Positions 35,240 through 45,242 of a stretch of DNA of 64,000 nucleotides are shown piece by piece. The position numbers and the translations under genes were made by a program. The stretch comes from Aedes albopictus (Eukaryota > Arthropoda > Insecta > Diptera > Culicidae). Below the pieces are notes generated by a model. It had not been told where the DNA came from. It ran no database searches and was given only the letters and a program-made list of their open reading frames with translations. The number at the start of each line of letters is the position of its first letter. The stretch's first letter is position 1. The stretch lies in contig NC_085138.1 of assembly GCF_035046485.1 (NCBI RefSeq), forward strand, positions 41,079,464 through 41,143,463, written 5' to 3'.

Positions 35240-38200
35240 CATGCTAAGGCGAAATACCTGGGACTTCTATACGAATTCTTTCAAGGACACCTTCAAAAAT
35301 TCCTTCAGGCATTTATTCAGGAACTCCTCCAGTATTTCCTACAGGAGCTGTTTAGGGATTCCCTTAAGAATTCCACTTAAAATTGCTTCGGGGATTCCTT
35401 CTAAAGTTTCTTCAAGAACTCTTAGGATTGCTCCAGAATTTCTCCAAGAATTCCATCTGCGATTTCTTCATGACTTATTCCTGGTATTCCTCTACGTATT
35501 TTTTAAGTGATTCATACAAGAATTTCTTCAGGAATTTGTCTAGGATTTTTTCCAGGGATTTCACCATGAATGCCTGCAGGAATTTCTTTAAAAATTTCTC
35601 CAGGAATTCATCTAGAGATTCCTTCAGAAATTACGCCGGAAATTCCACTAGATATTTTTCCAGGAGTTCCCCTGGAGATTCCTTCAGGAATTATTACAGG
35701 CATTCCTCTAGGATATCCTCCAGAGATCCCTCCAAGAATTCTTCCAAGAATTCCTCCAGAAATTCCTACAGAAAATTATCCAGGAATTCTTCAAGGGATT
35801 CCTCCAAGGATTTTCCAGAGACTCTTACAGGAATTCCTCCAAATATTTCTCCTGTAATTACTTCAGGGAATCCTCCACGAATTCCACCAGGAATTCTCAT
35901 CGGCATTCTCCCAAGGATACTTCCTTGGACTCTTGCAGAGATTTCTCCAGGAAATTTTTCAACGATTCCTCCAGGAATTCTACCAGATATTCCTCCAGAT
36001 ATTGCTTTAGAGACTCCACCAGAAATTCCTGCAGGATTTCCCAGGAGTTTCTCATGGGATTTTTTTCAGGAATTCTTCCTTGGATTCCTTCAGAAATGGA
36101 AATGCATGCAGGCATTCCTCCAGGATTTAATCCAGGGTATTTTCTAGAAACTCCTCCAGAAATTACTCCAGGAATTTCTTCAGAGACTCCTCCAGGAACA
36201 TCACTAGGAATTAATCAAGGAATTCCTTAATAAATTATGTCAGCAATTCACTCAGAAATTTCTTCAGGAAATCCTTCAAGGATTCCTTCAGAAATTCTTC
36301 CAGGATTTTCTCTAGGAATATTTTTTGGATTTTTTCCAGGAATTCTTCTAAGAATTCTTCCAGATTTGCCTCCAGGAATTCCGTTAAAATTCATCCAAGA
36401 ACTTCATCAGGGATTTTTCCAGGGATTTCTTCTCAAATTTCTCTAAGGATTCCCTCAGGGATTCCTTCAGAAGATCCTTCGAGGATGTCTCCAGAAATTA
36501 CTCTAGAAATTCCTCCAAGAATTTCTGAGGGATTTTTTTCAGAAATTTCTCCCATAATTCCTCTAGAGATTTGCCCAAAAATTTATCCAGGAATTCCTTC
36601 AAGGATTGCCTAAGCAATTCCCAAAGGAAAATCTCAATGAATTCCTCCAGGCATACCTCCACAATTTTATCCAGGAACTCCTCCAGGAAATTCTCTAGGA
36701 ACTACCCCAAAAATTTCTTAACAAATTCCTCCTGTAATTTCTCTAGGAATTGATCCAGGAATTGCTCCTGAACATCCTTCAGTTATCATATCAGCATTTT
36801 GTCCAGATTTTTTTCCAGAAAATCTCCCGGTTTTTTTTCAGAAATTCTTCTTGGAATACCCTCAGGATTTTTTCAGGTATTCCTTCAGGCACTCTCTAGA
36901 AATTTCTCCTGGGAATTCTTCATGAATTGCTTCAAGGAATTCTCCACGAATTTCTCCAGGGATTACTCCAGGAAATGTTTCGAAGATTTCTCCAGGAAAT
37001 CCTCCAGAAGTTTCTCTAAGGATTTTTCCAGCAAATCTTCTAGTGATTTTTTAAAGAAATTCTTCCAGGAAGTTATCCTTTAGGAATTTTTCAGGGATTC
37101 CTCTAGGAGTTTCTCTAGGGATTCCTCCAGGGATTTCTTCACAAATTTCTTCAAGAATTCTCCCAGGGATTCATTCAGGAATTTTTTACGAGGATTTATC
37201 GTGGAATTCCCCAAGAAATTCCACTAGAAATTCCTCCATGGTTTTCCCAAGGGTTTTTTTTTTTCAGCAATAGAAAAATAATAGAAATAATAATATGAAT
37301 CTCCCAGAATTCTTCTGAAGTTTTGTCTAGAAATTCATCAATTACTTGATGAAACATTCCTCTAGAGGTTCCTCCAGGAATTCCATCATGGATTACTGCA
37401 GCAATTCCTATAGTATTTCTCCAGAGATTTCATCAGAAATTGCTTCAGGGATTCCTCTAGAGGCTTCTCCATGAATTTTTCAAGGATTTTTCCAGGGATT
37501 CCTCCTGGAAATCTTTTCCTTCAGGAAATCCTCCAGAAGTTTCTCCTTAGATTCCTCCAGGAAATCCTCTAGGGATTTCTTCAGAAATTCTCCAGGATTG
37601 TTTCAGGGATTCCTCCAGGTATTGCTCCAGGAGTTCCTCCAGAGATTTCTTCAGGGATTTCTCCACAAATTTCTTCAAGGATTTCCTCAGGGATTTCTTC
37701 AGGAATTCCTTCGAGGACTTATCCAGGAATTCCTCCAGAAATTTCGCTAGAAATTCCTCAAGAATTTTAGGGATTTTTCAGAAATGGCAAATATAACAGA
37801 AATATAAATCTCCAAGAATTCCTCTGGAGATTCCTGCAGCGATTCCCACAGAAAAACCTCTAGGAATTCGTCCAGGCATTCCTACAGGAATTTCCCCAGG
37901 TACTTCACCAGGAATCCATCCCTCCAGGAAATACCCCAGGAATTTCTTCATGAATTTTTCCAGGAATTGCTCCTGAACATCCTTCAGAATTTATGTCAGC
38001 AATTCCTCCAAGTATTTCTCTAGGAAATCCTCTAGGGATTTGTTCAGAGATTCTTCCAGAAAATTCTCCACGAGTACTTTCAGAAATTTTACAGGGATTC
38101 CTCCAGACATTCCTCCAGGAATTCCTCCAGAGATTTCCAGGGATTTATCTACGAATTTCTCCAGGGATGTTCCCAGAAAATCCTCTAGAAATTCCTCAAA

Positions 38201-38835
38201 GGATTCTTTCAGAAAATCAGAAGGTTTCAGAAAGATTTTTTTTCAGAAAATTCTCCAGCAATTCCTCCCAGAATTCCTTTGGATATTTCACCAAGAATTC
38301 CTCCAGAAGTTCTTCGAGGGATTGCTCCAAGAATTCATCTAAAGAATTTCTCTACGTATTGCACCAGGAATTTGTTCAGAAATTTCTCCATGAATGCTTG
38401 CAAGCATTCCTCCAGGATTCTTTCTAGAGATTTTCCCAGAAATTCAATCAGAGGTTTCTCCAAGAATTCCTCCAGAAATTTCGCTAAGACTTTCTCTAGG
38501 AATTCCTTTCTTCTGATTTCTTCTAGGAATATTTCCGGAATTTTCTCCTAGGAATCCTCCAGAAATTTATCTAGGATTTCCTCATGAAATCTCTTTAGAA
38601 ATTTCTCTAGGTATTCCTCCCATAATTTATCCAGGCATTCCTCCAGGTATACTTTCAGACATTCTTCCAGGGACTCCTTCGGTAATTCCTCCAGGGATTC
38701 TACCAGGCTTTCTTCAGGTATTACTGTATGAATTGCTCCAGGAATGCATCCAGGTATTTCTTCAGGGATTTAGCCAGGAAGTCTTCCAGAGATTGCTTCG
38801 AGGATTCTTCCAGGGATTAGTCCAGGATTAAAATT
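35240..38835 (-). repeat. 3.6-kb degenerate GGAATTCCTGGAGG array, reverse
   Basis: Repeats of AATTCCTCCAGGAATTC-like words over 3.6 kb. Landmarks match the forward array in mirrored order: ATTCCATCTGCGATTTC at 35450 with 22303; TTATGTCAGCAATTC at 36235 with 21435; TATCATATCAGCATTTT at 36785 with 20924; an AT-rich patch at 37265 with 20400. One landmark recurs at 37993. Long open frames (for example 35383-36147, 254 residues) are compositional. Confidence 0.8.
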
Positions 38836-39171
38836 CCTCTCAGATTCTCTCCAAAAATTTATTCAGGAGTTCCGTCGGAAATTTCAGCAATCCTTCAATC
38901 ATCTTTTCAGTTTCCAAGAACTTCTCCAGGATTACCTGATGATTTTTGTTTTGAAATACATAGAGAATTTCAGGAGGAATTCCTCCAGCGAATAGAATTG
39001 GCAGATAATTAAAAAAGGACGCATACAGGAACCAGATAAATGAGTCCTCAAAAGCGTTCGTAATTTTCAAAAGAGTTCAGTTATAATTTCTTATTAATGT
39101 TTAACAAAAAAAAACATTGCAAAATAATGCACGAGTAAATAAAATTTCTTGATCTTCCAGAAATTGGTCAC

Positions 39172-39265
39172 CGCTACCAGCACCACGTTGATTTGTGTAG
39201 ATCAGGCGAGCTTTTTCAACGTATTGTACAAAATACAACAGCATGACTGCTGAAGGGTTAAATAA
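39172..39265 (-). repeat. Dispersed about 100-bp motif, copy 1
   Basis: Reverse complement contains TGTTGTATTTTGTACAA and AACGTGGTGCTGG. It matches copies at 43262-43375 and 62609-62710. On the minus strand it can be read LLYFVQYVEKA, similar to LLYFVQRVEK in copy 2. Confidence 0.55.
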
Positions 39266-39392
39266 TGCTTTTAGAATATAATGTTATTAAATTCAATTTC
39301 ATCGTTTTGCGTTTACCAATAAAAGCTAGTAGGTATTAATTTGCTAAGGTTTCTGGCCCCCCTCTGACCGAAAAGCTGGCTACGCCCTGCTG

Positions 39393-39660
39393 GCTGCAGA
39401 TGTTCAACGGGAGGAGCATGAAGCGACGCAGCACTGGCCGAGAAAGCGCAGATGACTGGCGCTGACCTCACGTGGGCGCTGAACCGCAACAGGAGCGGTC
39501 TACCAAAGACGTTGATAGTTGCCAAATAGCTGGACGAGCTAATCGGTTACACGAGCGGGCGGACTAGCATCAGCGAGGACCTGAAACAGGGCCTGCTGAA
39601 GCTCCGCAAATCGATGGCTCTGATAGAAGGAGTATGATCTTCTGGTTTAACCTTTTAGGA
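39393..39660 (+). pseudogene. Possible ORF1 remnant, second part
   Basis: Continuation of the interrupted coding-like sequence from 34750-34944. The clearest piece is ISEDLKQGLLKLRKSMALIE at about 39565-39625. No domain can be named. Confidence 0.3.
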
Positions 39661-39910
39661 CGCGCGCCTGTTGTCATGAGCATAAGCAGCATGAGCAAAG
39701 ATGACCGCACAAATCGTAGTTGCTACTCCATGATTGAGCAAAGCAATCGAAATTGCACAAGGAAAAGGAACTAATGAATAGGGCTTGGGACTAGCTTACT
39801 ATTCTCAACGTGCACAGTTCGAAAACTCACAAATTTTAATAATGTCGATAACAGCGCTGGCCACGTCTTTGCGGTCATCGAGGAGGGAAGGGAATGTTAG
39901 TAAGACACTC
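39661..39910. other. Stretch without recognised feature
   Basis: Nothing recognised between the ORF1-like remnant and the next MITE. Confidence 0.4.
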
Positions 39911-40368
39911 CCCAGACAACCAGGAGTCGCATAAGAAATCACACTGTACATCGTATAAAGTACTATTTTACATCACTATCGCATATATGTACGGCTGACT
40001 GAAAATTTTCATCGCATATGATGTTATTTTTTGAATTTATTACGATGTATCAAGTAAAGTCATCTAAGAATACAAGTAAACTTACGGTCATAAGTTTGAT
40101 ATCGCGCTGACAAGAATTGTTTTTTTAATCATTTTTATTAAATCGCATAAGGTGCTGAATTACGTCGCAATAGTGCACACGGTGCATCGCATAAGATATC
40201 GCTTCAAGTCATATAGCGTTATTATTTTTCCGTCAATGCACGTATAGCGCCTCCACTTTTGTACGCATAAGGCACTTTTGCTGCATCTTATGCGATGTAA
40301 CTTTAACGCATAAAAGTACGTATAACATGAACATAAACTTCATTATACGTGCAAATTGGTTGTCTGGG
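39911..40368. mobile_element. CCCAGACAAC MITE, 458 bp, 2-bp duplication
   Basis: Ends CCCAGACAACCAG and TGGTTGTCTGGG. TC precedes and follows the element. Interior repeats include GTCGCATAAG, CATCGCATATGATG and TATAGCGCCTCCACTTTTG. The last also appears in the 155-bp element at 57801-57955, so both belong to one family. No coding. Confidence 0.65.
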
Positions 40369-41049
40369 TCAACTAGCAACTCGGGTTGCTAGTACTATGG
40401 TGCCCATAGAACTAGTAATGACAGAGGACGTGACAGAAGGAATGGCATTCTTTCAGCAAGGGCAAGGGTAGATGCCGAGTGTGTCTAAATTCTATCTAAT
40501 TCCAAAAATCTAAGATGGCGGACTCAAATCAAAATAGGGAGTGTTTTATGGAAATGGTTAATTCGAATCAATTAAGGTTCGTCGAGGGCTTTTGAAGGTT
40601 AAACATTCTGTTTTACACAAAGTAAAACTTCGTAGACTCCATAAAATAAAGACAAGTGCAATATTTTAAGCATCCATGGAACCATTTTATATCGGTTTAC
40701 TCGTGCACAATGTGTCGCATCCATCTAGTTTTATTTCAACCCAACCCTGTTCGTACGATTTCCCTTCCAAGAATAGCTCATCATAAAAACTTGATAGTTT
40801 CCATCAGCCGTCTATCCGCTTACACTAAATGCAGACGACTACGAATGTGTTTCGTAAGCAGAATTTATCAATATCCCTTGCCGAATCGATAGTTCGTATA
40901 ACCCTCGATATCCCTTTTATTGCACCGTTTGTAGCACTTGCTTGCAAATCCACCCTGCCGAGCGGAGGTACCTAGAATTTCCAGGCTGTAATAAAATTGA
41001 ATCTTTGTTTTACTATTTTCGCCCCTCTGCCTGCACTTTTTTCCAACAG
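40369..41049. other. End of the third visible intron
   Basis: No repeat recognised. Ends with the pyrimidine-rich acceptor CACTTTTTTCCAACAG at 41034-41049. Confidence 0.5.
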
Positions 41050-41181
41050 AAATCAAACGGCCAACTACGACCACCACCACCACCACGACAACGACAACAA
41101 CTACTACGACGACGACGACCACTACGCCGGAGCCGCCTACTACGATGCAGCAGGAACGGCGGACCACTCTAATGGGACACC
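41050..41181 (+). CDS. Lachesin/DIP-like Ig protein, exon C (threonine-rich stalk)
   Basis: 132 bases, phase 1 at both ends. It begins E-IKRP and continues into an uninterrupted run of about 18 threonines, then PEPPTTMQQERRTTLMGHR. The codons mix ACC, ACG, ACA and ACT, so the run is not a simple microsatellite at the DNA level. EIK directly after the last Ig strand (VYEIKRP) is a frequent ending of lachesin/DIP Ig3. The stretch would be an extended, probably O-glycosylated stalk. The antisense poly-valine frame here is a shadow. Confidence 0.85.
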
Positions 41182-41418
41182 GTAAGTTTGGTACGCTGCT
41201 TTTTTTACGAGTTTATTTCCGCTGCGGTAGGGTAGATGTGCCAACCGATACTCTGCTATTGCCAAAAATGTCCCTTCGGCTATAACTGGTACGTCTACCC
41301 TACCCACAGCACAGTGTGTCTGCTGCAAACCGATGCCCTTCAATTTGTCACCCGATTCGATCCCGATTTTATGTCCTGTCCTTTGCATATACATGTGTGT
41401 ATCCTTTTTTGCCCACAG

Positions 41419-41852
41419 GGGCACCGGAGGTGGTGCCGCATCCCCCGACGGACTTCATCGTCGAGTACATCACCAATCCGCCGGTGTACGTCGAGTACGG
41501 TCCCAACGGGGAGCCCTACTTCAACCACTACCCGCAGCTGACGGCGTACTCCAAGTCTTCCCCGACGAACCACGGCCACGGTGGAACCGGCAGCGGCGGT
41601 GGCCATGGAGGAGGCGGCGGCGGTGGGTCCGCTGGCGACGGGTCGTCCTCGTGCGGCTCGCTGCTGGTGCCCTCCGGCGAGGAACGCCTCATGACCATTC
41701 TGGTTATGACGGCTCTGTCCTGTTTGTCGTTTTTTCGCTTCTTTCAAGTCTATCTGCCCTGGATAACGTTTTTTCTGCTGCTGCTGCTGATCGGCCGGAA
41801 GCCCAAGGAGAAAAGTTTCGTCCTGATCCAGCAGCGGCACGGGGGACTGTGA
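41419..41852 (+). CDS. Lachesin/DIP-like Ig protein, terminal exon D
   Basis: Acceptor TTTTTTGCCCACAG precedes; a split codon joins MGH-R-APEVV. Residues 1-40 are Pro/Tyr-rich (PPTDFIVEYITNPPVYVEYG). Residues about 55-85 are His/Gly/Ser-rich. Then come two hydrophobic stretches, LMTILVMTALSCLSFF and PWITFFLLLLLIG, and a basic tail RKPKEKSFVLIQQRHGGL before TGA at 41850. The end could be a transmembrane anchor with a short tail. A GPI signal is less likely because about 19 polar residues follow the hydrophobic segment. The intron before it is only 237 bp. Confidence 0.88.
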
Positions 41853-42048
41853 ACTCGGAGGCCGAGTGTTGATTTGTTCTCTTTTCATTTTCGGTTCTAT
41901 TTCTGGGTTCTCATTTCTAAGTTAGTAAGTTCGTAGGATCACCATCGATTAAGATTGAATGAAGATAAACTCTCTCTAGGCTATAATGTAGTGACATCAG
42001 ATTGGAAATGATATGTCTTCTGCAAGTGAGTGGCAGAAGACGGCGTTG

Positions 42049-42058
42049 AATAAATAAA
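42049..42058 (+). promoter_or_regulatory. Poly(A) signals AATAAATAAA
   Basis: Two overlapping AATAAA hexamers about 200 bases after the stop codon. A likely proximal cleavage signal for the Ig gene. Confidence 0.55.
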
Positions 42059-42206
42059 TGAAATATTTCTAGTAAAAAGTGTATATAAGCGGAATCAAAA
42101 GCAGAAGCGCAGTGTATGAGGAACTTTTCTCTAATGTCAGAGAAAAAGTGAAGTGAATCAAACGAATAGAAATCAGTTACAAAACCAAAATGAGATAAGT
42201 ACGTTT

Positions 42207-42212
42207 AATAAA
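42207..42212 (+). promoter_or_regulatory. Distal poly(A) signal AATAAA
   Basis: AATAAA followed by TGATGTATATTAT, about 355 bases after the stop codon. A possible alternative end of the transcript. Confidence 0.45.
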
Positions 42213-42374
42213 TGATGTATATTATAACAAATGAATCTTTTTGAGTTGAATCATTATTAAAGAAACATACCGAAATTTCAAAACTGAAATGTTAAAGTTA
42301 TAGCAGGTAGGTGATCACGCAGAAAAACAAAATGATGGTAAAAAGGTAATACATCATCTTGAACCAGAGGTTGT

Positions 42375-42560
42375 GCAGACTGAACAAGCACTAACATATA
42401 ACAACGGACAACACACAGAACACCCAGTGGCCCAGTGGAGAATTTTCCGTTTGACGAAAAGTTTTCCTCGTCTGGAGCGGGAATCGAACCCACACTCCGA
42501 GGCTTACGAAACGCCTAGACGACTGACGCCTCTAGCTGCACGGCCACGAAGCACTCTATT
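42375..42560 (-). mobile_element. tRNA-derived SINE
   Basis: Read on the minus strand: GTGGCCGTGCAGCTAGAGG (A-box-like) near 42540, then GGTTCGATTCCC (exact B-box type) near 42487. A non-tRNA body follows containing CCACTGGGCCACTGGGTGTT. The two pol III promoter boxes are about 45 bases apart, as in a tRNA. The head resembles a SINE type I recall from Aedes genomes. No cloverleaf closure, so not a tRNA gene. The 3' end is approximate. Confidence 0.7.
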
Positions 42561-42809
42561 AATTTTGATACAACTGTTTGTCATCTGAAGCCTAACCATT
42601 TTTGTTGAATTCAATCCAACATATTTATCGATTTGACAAACATTACTGTTACCGCCACCAACTAGTATGATTGCCATTTCAACTATCAATGGTAGAATAA
42701 GCAATTATGTTTGTCAAAATCAACAAACTGGTTTGTTGTGACAGATTGAAAATTTTCAATACTGCTTCAGTACTGCTAATGACACGTTAACTGGCGACGA
42801 AAACTGGGC

Positions 42810-43250
42810 GTTCCACGGTGTTTGAAGGGTTTTCAGAGGCATTCCAGAAATGCTCCAGGGATTGTTAAGGGGCGTTGCTTGGGGTTTGAGGGTGCTTCAG
42901 AGGAATTTCAGAGCTGTTCCATGGGGGTCTCTGAAAGCTTTATGAAGGTTCCATTGGATTTCAAGGATGTTGTAGGAGCGTTGCAAGGGGTTTTGAAGGG
43001 GTTCAGGGCGTTACAGGGATGATCTAAGAGGTTCCAAAAGGTCGCACGGACGATTCTGGGGTGTTCTTGGGGTTTTAAAAGGGTATCAGGGGCATTCCAG
43101 GGCTTCCAGGAGCCTCAAGAGCGATTCAGAGAATTTTAAGTTATTTCATGGGAGTTCTAGGGTATTTCGGAGACGTTTCAGTGGTGTTCCAGAGATTCCC
43201 ATGGGATTTCAGGAATGTTCCTGTATTGTTCAAAGAGTTTCATAGGGTTT
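42810..43250 (-). repeat. Minisatellite variant (TTCCAGGG/GGGGTTT type)
   Basis: Loose repeats such as GTTCCAGGGATT, GGGGTTTTGAAGGGG and TTTCAGAGGCATTCC. It shares the AATTCC-like flavour of the main family but is richer in GGGGTTT. Probably a diverged branch. Confidence 0.45.
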
Positions 43251-43261
43251 TATCATTCCGT

Positions 43262-43375
43262 AACTCGCGCGGTTGGCCACTAGTATCAGCACCACGCAAA
43301 TGCTGAGTACAAAAAGCGAGATTTTTTCAACGCGTTGTACAAAATACAACAGCGCGATCGCTCGAGGGTTAAGAA
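43262..43375 (-). repeat. Dispersed about 100-bp motif, copy 2
   Basis: The most complete uninterrupted copy. Reverse complement starts AACCCTCGAGCGATCGCG and includes TGTTGTATTTTGTACAACGC and GCGTGGTGCTGATAC. It reads NPRAIALLYFVQRVEK on the minus strand without interruption. Confidence 0.6.
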
Positions 43376-43649
43376 CATTCCAGGAGATATACCACTGATA
43401 AATATCATCTGAATCCTTGAAACACCCCTCTGAAGTCTTCTGAAGCTTCCATGAAAGTCCTCCAAATCCCGCCTGAATCCATCTCTCCTCAGGAAACCCC
43501 ATCGGAACCTATCTGCAACCCTCTGCCAAGTCTTGATACGCCTTGAAACGTTTCCTGAAACATGCCTGCAAATGTTTGTACTTAATTGCAGTACAAACCG
43601 TTCAACAATTGTTGAGTAGCTCTAAAATACTTCGTGTTAGACAACCATA
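43376..43649. other. Stretch without recognised feature
   Basis: Some CTGAA.CTTCC words resembling the minisatellite, otherwise nothing recognised. Confidence 0.35.
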
Positions 43650-43870
43650 AATAGTGCAAAAAATATTCTACGCATATGGTCAAATATCTACCGTTACGGA
43701 TTTATTGAACTTTCCATGTGTTTTTACTGCGCTTGCTTAACTACGTATTAGTAAATAAGATTAAATAAGAATTAAGAATCCATTTGTTTTGTTACTAAAT
43801 TTAGGTTTGAAGAAGCTCAAAGGTAGTGTTTTTAGCTAGTTTTTGTAAATTTTCTTTCCCGAGTTGAGGA
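43650..43870. mobile_element. Fragment related to the 957-bp foldback
   Basis: CTACGCATATGGTCAAAT, then CCGTTACG and TTATTGAAC, match the arms of the element at 27175-28131 (near 27250). No matching second arm or terminus is present, so this is a decayed fragment. Confidence 0.55.
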
Positions 43871-43975
43871 GAATAGCAAATTAATAACTACAGAATTAAA
43901 AAGCATGTTTACGCTCTTTAGGCGTAAATTGAGGTTCTAGCTTTTCGAGAACGAGTAACATGTGATATGTACATA

Positions 43976-44174
43976 CAGTCAGAAAATATTTTTTCGCGGG
44001 GGATACGTACCGCGTAAAAAAAAAACTCAGTTCAAAATTCAAAAAACCGCGTAAAAAAAGTCTCACCATTTCTCGACGAATCATGCAAAAATAAGACAAT
44101 GAAATTCTTTTTTGTATGGAGTTTTCATTTACGCGGCCGCGTAAATGAAAACCGCGTAAAAAAAGACCTGACTG
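43976..44174. mobile_element. CAGTCAG MITE, 199 bp, TA duplication
   Basis: Ends CAGTCAG / CTGACTG between TA dinucleotides (43974-43975 and 44175-44176). Internal CCGCGTAAAAAAA words lie near both ends, and TTTACGCGGCCGCGTAAA is an inner palindrome. TA target and CAGT start suit the Tc1/mariner/pogo group. No coding. Confidence 0.7.
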
Positions 44175-45027
44175 TATGTCTAATGGGAGTTTGAACTTGT
44201 TTCTCAAATTGTCTGTCTCAAGTAGCAGTATTGCAAAATTTAATGGTTCTCAATCTTGAGTGACGGGCCACGCAAACTCCTCAAGTTTCAATAATTCGGA
44301 GTTTTCGGATTCTGCGTCTCAAAAACCATAATAGCGGTACTCACTAAACAGATTAAATTGCTGCGTAAGCCATGATTTTCTGCTTATTTGAAATGTTTTA
44401 TGATTTTGCGAATGAAATAAGCCAAGGATTGACTTGGTGATCGCGACGTTTAATTAGTTTAATCAGTTTACGCTGTTTAGTGCATCCCCCTAATGTTATT
44501 GTATTACAATAAAATGGTGTACATCAGTGGTTGCCAAGCCATGGCGGTTTTTTTTATTCTTCAATCACTTAACCTAATTTCCAGCTCTTTTTGTCCACTG
44601 GGGCACTGCGTGAGCGATTCCAATTGGCGGCTGCACTTACACTTCGTACAGCGCCTGAATGTATTCTATTCTAATTCTACTATATCGAACTGGCCTGTGC
44701 GCTGCTGTCACTTTCCTACCCTGTCCATGGTAGAATGATTAGCACGAGGATGTTGATGTGTGGCTCTTGTTCCTTTTGCAGTCCGACTGGGGGTCCATTA
44801 TGAGTTGCCGTTTAGCCGATATCCAAGTTTCCGGGTCCGTTTGAGTATATGCTCTAGAGGGTCGGGTTTCTGGTTTCAGAGATATTAAAAAAATGTCATA
44901 TTTATGTATTTTTCTGGGTTTAATGCCAAAATTTGACATTTTTTTTTTCAAATATCTCAGAAACCAAAGGAGATATCGCAATTTTGAACGCAAATTTGCC
45001 CAATTGAGTTCTAGAATTTCTCAAGTA
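44175..45027. other. Stretch with a short hairpin, no gene
   Basis: At about 44870-44975 the sequence TTTCAGAGATATT...AAAAAAATGTCA pairs with TGACATTTTTTTT...AATATCTCAGAAA, a hairpin with arms of about 35 bases. No other feature recognised. Confidence 0.45.
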
Positions 45028-45240
45028 CCGTAAACTGGGGTGTAGTTGATCAGTGGGGTGAACCTGATCATTCAATTACCCGCGAATATCGACTTTCAAG
45101 GTAGCAACAATTGTATTTTAAGCATTCGTAATCCAATGGCATAATATTAAAATGGAATGGTAACTTCCTTGAAAGTCGATATCCGTGGGTAATTGAGTGA
45201 TCAGGTTCACCCCATTGATCAACTACACCCCAGTTTACGG
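45028..45240. mobile_element. Palindromic MITE, 213 bp, TA duplication
   Basis: Ends CCGTAAACTGGGGTGTAG and CTACACCCCAGTTTACGG, with TA on both sides (45026-45027 and 45241-45242). Arms of about 90 bp include TGATCA, GGGGTGAACCTGATCA and ATATCGACTTTCAAGG. Only a short AT-rich loop separates them, so the transcript would fold into a long hairpin. TA target suggests Tc1/mariner mobilisation. Confidence 0.8.
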
Positions 45241-45242
45241 TA

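Larger units (their letters stand above)
34945..39392. mobile_element. 4.45-kb TIR-bounded element carrying a minisatellite array
   Basis: Ends CAGCATGGGCGTAGCCAG (34945) and CTGGCTACGCCCTGCTG (ending 39392) are inverted repeats, followed inwards by a G-run on the left and a C-run on the right. CAG...CTG ends suggest hAT, but I see no convincing 8-bp duplication. The cargo is the reversed GGAATTCC array (35240-38835) plus about 500 bp of AT-rich sequence on the right, including one copy of the dispersed motif at 39172-39265. No transposase. Confidence 0.6.
41853..42235 (+). other. 3' UTR of the Ig gene
   Basis: Follows the stop without recognisable repeats for about 380 bases. It contains two AATAAA signals. 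The end is approximate; a SINE begins shortly after. Confidence 0.6.

Noticed and set aside
35383..36147. A 254-residue open frame of SRNSSRNF/GIPPGI type
   Set aside because: Lies in the degenerate minisatellite; several overlapping frames on both strands are equally open, so it reflects repeat composition.
40868..41167. A poly-valine frame on the minus strand
   Set aside because: Antisense shadow of the threonine-rich exon C.
41340..41888. A 182-residue minus-strand frame and a 179-residue + frame over exon D
   Set aside because: Alternative frames of a GC-rich coding exon; the chosen frame joins exon C in phase and carries the hydrophobic C-terminus.
42484..42550. A true tRNA gene on the minus strand
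   Set aside because: A and B boxes are present but no acceptor stem closes and a SINE body follows.
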